DNA of 14,713 nt from an uncultured Bacteroidota bacterium (GTDB lineage: Bacteria > Bacteroidota > Bacteroidia > Flavobacteriales > Flavobacteriaceae). The stretch lies in assembly GCA_903819815.1 (NCBI GenBank), contig CAIJFC010000290.1, forward strand, positions 1 through 14,713. The letters run 5' to 3'. Both the position numbers and the translations under genes were made by a program. Below are positions 1-6,625 of the stretch, piece by piece. The notes under the pieces are model-generated. The model was not told where the DNA came from. It was given only the letters and a program-made list of their open reading frames with translations, and searched no databases. Position 1 is the stretch's first letter; every line of letters starts with the position of its first letter.

Positions 1-1133
1 ACAATTTCATCAACAATATCTTTGGTTGCATTTACTTTAGCTAACTTTTTTATATTTTCAGAAAGTTGCTTTTGCAAATTTTCATTTGTAACTAAATCGC
101 TAAAAATAGTATTGAAATTTTCATCTAATTCACTTTCTTTAATCATCAACGCCCCATTTTTATCCACTATCGATTTGGCGTTTTTTGTTTGATGGTCTTC
201 AGCTACATTGGGTGACGGAATGAATAGTATCGGTTTCCCCACAATACTCAATTCAGAAACCGATGACGCACCCGCTCTTGAAATCACAAAATCGGCAGCA
301 GCATAAACCAAATCCATGCGATCTATAAAAGCTAAAACTTGAACGTTATTGGAATCATATTTTTTATATTCATCCAAATAGAATTTTCCACATTGCCAGA
401 TCACTTGAACATTTAGATTTAGAATCGAATCTTTTTCTTTTTCTATTAATTGGTTTACTCTTCGAGCACCCAAACTTCCTCCTAAAACTAAAAGTGTTTT
501 TTTGGAAGGATCCAAATTGAAAAATTTAATTGCTTCCTTTCTTTTACTATCAATAGCTATTAAATCTTGACGAACGGGATTTCCAGTTAGAATCATCTTT
601 TCTTTTGGGAAAAAACGTTCTAAATTTTCATAGGCAACACAAATCTTATTGGCCTTTTTACTCAATAATTTATTAGTAATTCCTGGATAGGAATTTTGCT
701 CTTGAATTAACGTTGGAATATTTAAAGAATTGGCCATTTGCAATAATGGTCCCGAAGCAAATCCTCCGGTTCCTATAACCACATCAGGTTTAAAACTCTT
801 AATTATCGCCCTTGATTTCAATAAGCTACTCAATAATTTTACAGGAAAAAGTAAATTTTGCAAGGTAAATTTTCTTTGCAAACCAGCAATCCAAAGCCCT
901 TTAATGGCATAACCTGCTTGAGGTACTTTTTGCATTTCCATTTTATCTTGAGCGCCAACAAATAAAAATTCTGCTTTTGGAAAACGCGATCTTAATTCAT
1001 TTGCAATAGCAATTGCTGGGTAAATATGACCCCCAGTTCCGCCACCACTAATTATGAATTTAATCCCATCCCTGCCTTCCCAAAGGGAAGGAGATAAAAC
1101 TGAATTGCTGCTATTTGTATTTACTACTTTCAT
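1..1133 (-). CDS. murG: MurG, UDP-GlcNAc:lipid I N-acetylglucosaminyltransferase (3' end cut by window edge)
   Basis: MurG transfers GlcNAc from UDP-GlcNAc to lipid I on the cytoplasmic face of the inner membrane, giving lipid II. From the ATG at 1133, 377 codons read without a stop to the window edge, so the C-terminus is missing. Visible motifs are the N-domain glycine-rich loop GGGTGGH (residues 30-36, followed by IYPA), GNPVR (184-188), the inter-domain GGSLGAR (218-224), and the C-domain SRAGASSVSEL (285-295) with PSPNVAEDHQT (307-317), the UDP-GlcNAc side. The glycine loop lies about 20 residues further in than usual: residues 1-24 are an extension, part of which (SPSLWEGRDG) is encoded by a GC-rich inverted repeat. 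No other ATG lies between the ORF start and the glycine loop, so this start is the only ordinary choice. It is last of the visible dcw genes, 36 nt after ftsW. murC, ftsQ, ftsA and ftsZ would be expected beyond the left edge. Confidence 0.97.
   Translation of the reverse strand, partial: MKVVNTNSSNSVLSPSLWEGRDGIKFIISGGGTGGHIYPAIAIANELRSRFPKAEFLFVGAQDKMEMQKVPQAGYAIKGLWIAGLQRKFTLQNLLFPVKLLSSLLKSRAIIKSFKPDVVIGTGGFASGPLLQMANSLNIPTLIQEQNSYPGITNKLLSKKANKICVAYENLERFFPKEKMILTGNPVRQDLIAIDSKRKEAIKFFNLDPSKKTLLVLGGSLGARRVNQLIEKEKDSILNLNVQVIWQCGKFYLDEYKKYDSNNVQVLAFIDRMDLVYAAADFVISRAGASSVSELSIVGKPILFIPSPNVAEDHQTKNAKSIVDKNGALMIKESELDENFNTIFSDLVTNENLQKQLSENIKKLAKVNATKDIVDEI
1064..1093. repeat. GC-rich inverted repeat inside the 5' end of murG
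   Basis: Perfect 7-bp arms CCTTCCC (1075-1081) and GGGAAGG (1085-1091) flank an AAA loop, with a C-rich flank TCCCATCCC at 1064-1072. It stands out from the AT-rich surroundings. Read in the murG frame it encodes SPSLWEGRDG, in a part of the protein that MurG homologues normally lack. The layout resembles small REP-like palindromes scattered in Flavobacterium genomes (recollection, not checked here). Confidence 0.6.
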
Positions 1134-1144
1134 TATCTATTCTA

Positions 1145-1169
1145 ATTCCCCTTCGGGTGATAGTGGGTG
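1145..1169. repeat. Short GC-rich element in the ftsW-murG spacer
   Basis: The 36-nt spacer between ftsW and murG contains CCCCTTCGGG (1148-1157) followed by GTGGGTG (1163-1169), again GC-rich against an AT-rich background. CCC-TTC-GGG can form a 3-bp mini-stem. It resembles the element inside murG in inverted orientation (C-rich flank, then C-run, short loop, G-run), but the match is loose. No promoter box is visible here, so murG is probably read through from ftsW. Confidence 0.35.
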
Positions 1170-2483
1170 TTATTTCTTTTTCAAAACGGGTTCCATAGGA
1201 TTTGCAGAAGCATCTTCTATAGAATAATTATCGGTTTCTACTATTTCTTGCTGCTCAAGCGCATTTTCTTTTTCTATTTGCTCGTCAATTAATTTTTGTA
1301 AAATCTGCTCTCTTTTTTCAGCTTCACTTAGTTCTTGAGCAATTTCTTCTTCTTTTTTGGTTACCCCAATAATAATTCCAAGAGAAACACAAGTCATCCA
1401 AATTGAACTTCCTCCGCTACTAATTAATGGTAATGTTTGTCCTGTAACTGGCAACAATTCAACAGCAACGCCCATATTGATAAGCGCCTGAAATATCATT
1501 GGAAAACCGAGCCCAACAACTACTAATTTTCCAAATAGCGTATTGGCTTTGTGGGCTGCGACTATAAATCTAAAGAAGAGCAGCAAGTACAAACTAAGCA
1601 CTAAAAGTCCGCCAATTAAACCATATTCTTCAACAATAATTGCATAAATAAAGTCGGAAGACGATTGAGGAAGTACGTTTTTCTGTACACTTTTTCCTGG
1701 TCCCAATCCATAAATCCCTCCAGAAGCTATTGCGATTTTTGCATTTTTAATTTGGTAATCGTCTTCGCCAGGTTTGTTAGAAGTATAATTTTCAATTCTA
1801 CTTGACCAGGTTCCTACCCTATTAAAGAATTTGGAATCAGGAAATGCTTTAGATAATATCACGAAAAACAATAGAAATACAACTCCCGATCCGATGATGA
1901 TACCAATATATTTAATAGGATAATTACCTACAAATGTCAGCATGATGACCATAGCAAAAATGAGCGCTGTGGTCGAAAAATTAGCGGGTAAAATAAATCC
2001 TAACGTTATAAATACCGGAAGCCAAAGGTCTAATAAGGACGACTTAAAGGTAACCGGTTCCTCTGATTTTTTAGAAAGAAATCTCGCAACAAAAATCATT
2101 AATACAACAAATGCAAAAGTCGATGTTTGAAAAGTAATTCCAATGAATGGCACTTTAATCCAGCGGCTAGCGTTTGCGCCAGCAATAACAGTTCCTTTAA
2201 TCAAAGTATAAGCCAATAATAACCAAACAATGGGTAATGCAATTTTTGAAATGGGTCTAAAATAGTGGTATGGAATTTTGTGAACTCCATAAATAATTAA
2301 AAATCCCATAAAAATATGAGCCAAATGCGTCAACAAATAACTTATTGTATTTCCGTCACCTCCATTCATAAATGCCAAATTACTACTCGCACTAAAAACA
2401 GGCATAAACGAAAACAAAGCCAATAGGGCCACGAATGTCCATATTACTTTATCTCCTTTTAAATTGTTTATTAGTTCTTTCAT
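1170..2483 (-). CDS. ftsW: FtsW, septal peptidoglycan glycosyltransferase (SEDS family)
   Basis: FtsW polymerises lipid II into glycan strands at the division septum, working with the transpeptidase FtsI, which is encoded upstream in the same cluster. The 437-residue protein is a polytopic membrane protein. SEDS hallmarks are visible: NASRWIKV (104-111), the loop SSDFIYAIIVEEYGLIG (275-291), whose Asp277 matches the catalytic Asp of the family, and LPVTGQTLPLISSGGSS (344-360). The last 60 or so residues (from 376) form a charged Glu/Lys/Gln-rich cytoplasmic tail, probably helical or coiled-coil, ending in LKKK. The start is the ATG at 2483, and the ORF opens with a short basic segment before the first membrane helix. 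RodA is the alternative in this family, but the dcw location between murD and murG argues for FtsW. Confidence 0.95.
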   Translation of the reverse strand: MKELINNLKGDKVIWTFVALLALFSFMPVFSASSNLAFMNGGDGNTISYLLTHLAHIFMGFLIIYGVHKIPYHYFRPISKIALPIVWLLLAYTLIKGTVIAGANASRWIKVPFIGITFQTSTFAFVVLMIFVARFLSKKSEEPVTFKSSLLDLWLPVFITLGFILPANFSTTALIFAMVIMLTFVGNYPIKYIGIIIGSGVVFLLFFVILSKAFPDSKFFNRVGTWSSRIENYTSNKPGEDDYQIKNAKIAIASGGIYGLGPGKSVQKNVLPQSSSDFIYAIIVEEYGLIGGLLVLSLYLLLFFRFIVAAHKANTLFGKLVVVGLGFPMIFQALINMGVAVELLPVTGQTLPLISSGGSSIWMTCVSLGIIIGVTKKEEEIAQELSEAEKREQILQKLIDEQIEKENALEQQEIVETDNYSIEDASANPMEPVLKKK

Positions 2484-2496
2484 ATTTATTCAGGAA

Positions 2497-2552
2497 TTGG
2501 GTTTTGGGTATTGGGTTTTGGGTCAAAGACCTAGCACCTAAAACCTAGAACC
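2497..2552. repeat. Short direct repeats in the murD-ftsW spacer
   Basis: The 72-nt spacer (2484-2555) is built of repeated words. TTGGGTTTTGGGT occurs twice, at 2497-2509 and 2511-2523, separated by one base. Next to it lies a second word family, CCTAGCACC (2530-2538) and CCTAGAACC (2544-2552). No TAnnTTTG box or convincing hairpin terminator is seen. Such simple-word spacers are familiar from flavobacterial genomes (recollection). Confidence 0.6.
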
Positions 2553-2555
2553 TTT

Positions 2556-3887
2556 TTACAAATGTTGTACTGCATTTTTAAATTGATTTCCTCTGTCTTC
2601 ATAGTTTTCAAATAAATCGAAACTTGCACAAGCAGGAGATAAAAGCACTGTATCCCCTTTTTCAGCTAATCTTTGTGCCATAGTAACGGCATCTTTCATG
2701 CTGGAAACTTCAATCATCATATCAACAATATTCCCAAAAGAATCGATAATTTTCTTGTTATCAACCCCGAGACATATTATAGATTTCACTTTTTCATGCA
2801 CCAAAGACATCAATTCGGAATAATCATTTCCTTTGTCAACCCCACCAACAATCCAAATCGTAGGTGAATTCATACTGTCTAAAGCGAAGAAAGTTGCGTT
2901 TACATTTGTCGCTTTAGAATCGTTTATGTATTGTACATTTTGGATTTTTAGTACTTTTTCCAAACGATGTTCAACCCCTTGAAAATTAGACAAACTTTCA
3001 CGAATCGTTTGTTTGCGAATTTGCATCAATTTCGCTACAGAAGTAGCTGCCATTGCGTTTTTCATGTTGTGTTTTCCTTCTAATGCAATGTATTGCGTTT
3101 CCATTACAAATTCTTCTTCGTTGATGTTGATTTCCATAGTATTATCTTTTAAAAAGGCTCCTTTTTCAACTATTTTTGAAATTGAAAAAGGAATTAATTG
3201 TGCTTTTGTTTTATTTTTTTTGAACCATTCTGTAATTGCTTCGTCATCGGCATCATAAATCAAAAAATCATTTTCTGTTTGATTCATTGTAATCCTAAAT
3301 TTTGAAGCGATGTAATTTTCATATTTATATTCATAGCGATCTAAATGATCCGGGCTAATATTGGTTATAATTGCAATCTCAGGCTTGTAATTTATTATAC
3401 CATCTAATTGGAAACTACTTAATTCCAAAACGAAGACATCGTAATTTTCTTCAGCAACTTGCCATGCAAAGCTTTTTCCAATATTTCCACCCAAGCCCAC
3501 ATTTAAACCTGCCGATTTTAGTAAATGATAGGTTAACATTGTAGTTGTGGTTTTCCCATTACTACCTGTAATTCCAATCGTTTTGGCTTTTGTAAAAGGC
3601 GCAGCAAATTCAATTTCAGATAGTACTGGAATATTTTTTGCAACAAGCAATTTTACAATCGGGGCTTTTTCCGGAATTCCGGGGCTTTTCATCACCACAT
3701 CGGCATTGAGAATTGCTTCTTCAGTATGCTTTTCTTCTTCCCAAATTATTCCGTATTGATTAAGAACGTCCTTATAATTTTGTTTTATTTTTCCAAAATC
3801 AGAAACAAAAACATCATATCCTTGTTTCTTTCCTAAGATTGCGGTTCCAACCCCGCTTTCGCCACCACCAAGTATGACTAATCTCAT
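2556..3887 (-). CDS. murD: MurD, UDP-MurNAc-L-alanine:D-glutamate ligase
   Basis: MurD adds D-glutamate to UDP-MurNAc-L-Ala in the cytoplasm using ATP. The 443-residue protein has the three-domain Mur ligase layout. The N-terminal Rossmann-like domain carries GGGESG (7-12). The ATPase domain has the P-loop GSNGKTT (108-114), the helper motif NISPDHLDRY (176-185), and Lys196 in ASKFRI at the place of the carbamylated lysine. The C-terminal domain has NDSKATN (322-328) and the MurD-type ending LSPACASFDLFENYEDRG (416-433), which separates it from MurC, MurE and MurF. EHRLE (306-310) is the usual inter-domain motif. The ATG at 3887 lies 1 nt after the mraY stop, suggesting translational coupling. 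Confidence 0.97.
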   Translation of the reverse strand: MRLVILGGGESGVGTAILGKKQGYDVFVSDFGKIKQNYKDVLNQYGIIWEEEKHTEEAILNADVVMKSPGIPEKAPIVKLLVAKNIPVLSEIEFAAPFTKAKTIGITGSNGKTTTTMLTYHLLKSAGLNVGLGGNIGKSFAWQVAEENYDVFVLELSSFQLDGIINYKPEIAIITNISPDHLDRYEYKYENYIASKFRITMNQTENDFLIYDADDEAITEWFKKNKTKAQLIPFSISKIVEKGAFLKDNTMEININEEEFVMETQYIALEGKHNMKNAMAATSVAKLMQIRKQTIRESLSNFQGVEHRLEKVLKIQNVQYINDSKATNVNATFFALDSMNSPTIWIVGGVDKGNDYSELMSLVHEKVKSIICLGVDNKKIIDSFGNIVDMMIEVSSMKDAVTMAQRLAEKGDTVLLSPACASFDLFENYEDRGNQFKNAVQHL

Positions 3888-3888
3888 A

Positions 3889-5115
3889 TTATCTTAATTT
3901 CAATGTTACTATTGAAACTATTGCTAATAATATACCTACAATCCAAAATCGGGTTACGATTTTACTTTCGTGGTATCCTTTTTTCTGATAATGATGGTGT
4001 AATGGCGACATTAAAAATATTCGTCGGCCTTCGCCAAATCGTTTTTTAGTGTATTTAAAATACCCCACTTGAAGTACCACTGAAAAATTCTCAGCTAAGA
4101 AAATTCCACATATTAAAGGAATTAGCATTTCTTTACGAACTGAGATTGCCAAAACAGCTATAATACCTCCAATTGTTAAACTTCCTGTATCGCCCATGAA
4201 TACTGATGCTGGATAGGAATTATACCATAAAAATCCAACTAAAGCTCCAATAAAAGCAGCTATAAAAACGGTCATTTCTCCAGAATCTGGGATGTACATT
4301 ATGTTCAAATAATTTGAAAAAACGATGTTACCTGAAACGAAAGTGAATATTGCTAATGCGAGTACTGAAATCGCAGATGTTCCTGCGGCTAAACCGTCAA
4401 TTCCATCGGTTAAATTGGCCCCATTTGAAACTGCTGTGATTATAAATATTACAATTGGAATGAAAATTAACCATGCCCATTTTTCATATCCATCACCAGT
4501 CCAAGCAAGTAATTCGGCATAATCGAATTCGTTATTTTTAAAAAACGGAATTGTTGTAGCTGTCGATTTTTCTTCAATTGGGGCATTTTGAATTACCTTT
4601 TCTGTTTGGACTATTGGATCTTTCAAATTTGAATCTTTTCTGACCGTAACATCTGGGTGTAAATACAAAACAGAACCTACTATAATTCCTAAACCTACCT
4701 GTCCAAAAACCTTAAAAATGCCTTTTAAACCTTCTTTATCTTTTTTGAAAATTTTAATATAATCGTCAATAAATCCGATTATTCCCATCCAAATTGTAGT
4801 AACAATTAATAGAATTATATAGATATTATTTAATTTTGTTAATAATAAAACAGGAATTAATGTGGCAAAAATTATAATTAATCCACCCATTGTTGGCGTT
4901 CCTGCTTTTTGTGCTTGTCCTTCAAGTCCAAGTTCTCTTACGGTTTCTCCAACTTGTTGCTTTCTTAAGAAATTAATAATTCTCTTACCAAAAATGGTAG
5001 AAATCAACAACGATAATATTAATGCTAATGCGGATCTAAACGTAATATATTGAAATACACCAGTTCCAGGAATGTTTAAAGCTTTGTGCAGGTATTCAAA
5101 TAAATAGTATAACAT
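3889..5115 (-). CDS. mraY: MraY, phospho-MurNAc-pentapeptide transferase
   Basis: MraY moves phospho-MurNAc-pentapeptide from UDP onto undecaprenyl phosphate, making lipid I at the inner membrane. Polytopic membrane protein with the family motifs GTPTMGG (72-78), FIDDYIK (115-121, acidic pair), NLTDGIDGL (234-242), FMGDTGSL (306-313) and PLHHHYQKKG (371-380). At 408 residues it is about 50 longer than the E. coli enzyme. The excess is a hydrophilic insert at about 153-212, between the fourth and fifth membrane helices. By the known topology of the family this loop would face the periplasm. It lies 1 nt before murD and 46 nt after murE. murF, which sits between murE and mraY in many bacteria, is absent here and must be encoded elsewhere. 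Confidence 0.97.
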   Translation of the reverse strand: MLYYLFEYLHKALNIPGTGVFQYITFRSALALILSLLISTIFGKRIINFLRKQQVGETVRELGLEGQAQKAGTPTMGGLIIIFATLIPVLLLTKLNNIYIILLIVTTIWMGIIGFIDDYIKIFKKDKEGLKGIFKVFGQVGLGIIVGSVLYLHPDVTVRKDSNLKDPIVQTEKVIQNAPIEEKSTATTIPFFKNNEFDYAELLAWTGDGYEKWAWLIFIPIVIFIITAVSNGANLTDGIDGLAAGTSAISVLALAIFTFVSGNIVFSNYLNIMYIPDSGEMTVFIAAFIGALVGFLWYNSYPASVFMGDTGSLTIGGIIAVLAISVRKEMLIPLICGIFLAENFSVVLQVGYFKYTKKRFGEGRRIFLMSPLHHHYQKKGYHESKIVTRFWIVGILLAIVSIVTLKLR

Positions 5116-5118
5116 AGT

Positions 5119-5146
5119 TTCGTTTATTTGGTAATTCGGTTATTCG
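5119..5146. repeat. 8-nt tandem-like repeat in the murE-mraY spacer
   Basis: Three successive 8-mers, TTTATTTG (5123-5130), GTAATTCG (5131-5138) and GTTATTCG (5139-5146), plus a partial TTCG (5119-5122), form a degenerate 8-nt tandem. It fills most of the 46-nt spacer between the murE stop and the mraY start. No promoter or terminator is recognisable. Confidence 0.5.
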
Positions 5147-5161
5147 ATTCTCTTATTGTCT

Positions 5162-6625
5162 TTATTTTCCTAATTGGTCTAACATTTCTTTTACCATTTT
5201 CATATCATCAAAATCATGGCGAACCCCATTAATTTCTTGATAAGTTTCATGGCCTTTACCTGCAATTAGTATGATATCATTGGCTTGAGCCAATTGACAA
5301 GCCGTTTTTATCGCCTGTTTTCTATCGATGATAGAAACTGTTTTTTTATAATTTTGAGGAGCAACACCAAGCTCCATTTCTTCAATAATGGTTTCCGGAT
5401 TTTCGGTTCTAGGATTATCAGATGTAATGATAATTTTATCGCTTAAATCAGACGCTATGTCGGCCATTATTGGTCTTTTTGTTTTATCTCTGTCTCCACC
5501 ACAACCTACTACGGTAATTAATTGTTCATTTTTAGTGCGAATATCGTTGATGGTTTTTAATACGTTTTCTAGAGCATCTGGGGTGTGCGCATAATCAACA
5601 ATGGCAGTAATTTTACCATTTGAAACCACATATTGAAATCTACCTGACACGCTTTCTAACTCCGATAATAATCGAAGAACTTCTAAAGATTCGATTCCCA
5701 ATTCAACTGCCGTTCCATAAATAGCAAGCAAATTATAGGCATTAAAAGTCCCTATTAAACGCACCCAAACTTCATTATCGTTTATTTTCAGCAACAACCC
5801 CGACAATTGATTTTCTAAAATTTGAGCTTTATAATCAGCATAGGTTTTTAACGCATAGGTCCTTTTTTTGGCATTGGTGTTTTGCATCATTACCGAACCG
5901 TTTTTATCATCGATATTTGATAATGCAAAAGCAGTTTTTGGTAAATGATCGAAAAATGATTTTTTTACATCTCTGTATTCTGAAAACGTAGCGTGATAAT
6001 CTAAATGGTCGTGCGACAAATTCGTAAAAACCCCTCCCGAAAAATGCAAGCCTTCCGTTCGTTTTTGATGAATTCCATGCGAACTGACTTCCATAAAACA
6101 GTAGTCAACACCTGCATTTACCATTTCATTTAAATAATAATTTATTGAAATAGAATCAGGTGTAGTATGGGTTGCCTTATATTCATTTGTATCAACAACA
6201 ATTTTAACTGTTGAAAGTAAGCCTGTTTTATACCCTGCTTTTTGAAATAATTGGAACAATAAAGAGGCAATTGTAGTTTTACCATTGGTTCCTGTAATCC
6301 CGATTAATTTTAATTTTTGGGATGGATTATCAAAGTAATTTGCAGCCATAAAAGCCATTGCTTTGTTCGTGTCATTAACTTTGATATAGGTAACTCCTGT
6401 AACAATAATTTCAGGAAAAACATCACAAATAATTGTTATTGCTCCTTTATTTATAGCCGTTTCTATGAATTCATGTCCATCAGATATAGAACCGCGAATA
6501 GCAATAAAGACATCGTTCTCAGAAACTTTTCGAGAATCAAATTCCATTTTTTCAATAGCAACATCCGTTGAACCATGAACGTCCTCAATCGCTACTTTCC
6601 AAAGTATGTCTTTTAAATTAATCAA
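5162..6625 (-). CDS. murE: MurE, UDP-MurNAc-tripeptide synthetase (probably meso-diaminopimelate-adding)
   Basis: MurE adds the third stem-peptide residue to UDP-MurNAc-L-Ala-D-Glu. The 487-residue protein has the N-terminal UDP-binding domain (SRKVSENDVFIAIRG, 31-45), the ATPase P-loop GTNGKTT (112-118), NLSHDHLDYH (202-211), and KK (221-222) at the carbamylated-lysine site. The C-terminal domain holds DYAHTPDAL (344-352), DNPRTENP (403-410) and GKGHETYQ (456-463). In the family, DNPR marks enzymes specific for meso-diaminopimelate instead of lysine, which fits the Gram-negative cell wall. The start codon is TTG at 6625. Upstream in frame there is no ATG before a stop at 6650-6652, and the first internal ATG is residue 27, inside the conserved domain. 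It overlaps the ftsI stop by 4 nt (TTGA), so translation is probably coupled to ftsI. Confidence 0.96.
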   Translation of the reverse strand: MINLKDILWKVAIEDVHGSTDVAIEKMEFDSRKVSENDVFIAIRGSISDGHEFIETAINKGAITIICDVFPEIIVTGVTYIKVNDTNKAMAFMAANYFDNPSQKLKLIGITGTNGKTTIASLLFQLFQKAGYKTGLLSTVKIVVDTNEYKATHTTPDSISINYYLNEMVNAGVDYCFMEVSSHGIHQKRTEGLHFSGGVFTNLSHDHLDYHATFSEYRDVKKSFFDHLPKTAFALSNIDDKNGSVMMQNTNAKKRTYALKTYADYKAQILENQLSGLLLKINDNEVWVRLIGTFNAYNLLAIYGTAVELGIESLEVLRLLSELESVSGRFQYVVSNGKITAIVDYAHTPDALENVLKTINDIRTKNEQLITVVGCGGDRDKTKRPIMADIASDLSDKIIITSDNPRTENPETIIEEMELGVAPQNYKKTVSIIDRKQAIKTACQLAQANDIILIAGKGHETYQEINGVRHDFDDMKMVKEMLDQLGK

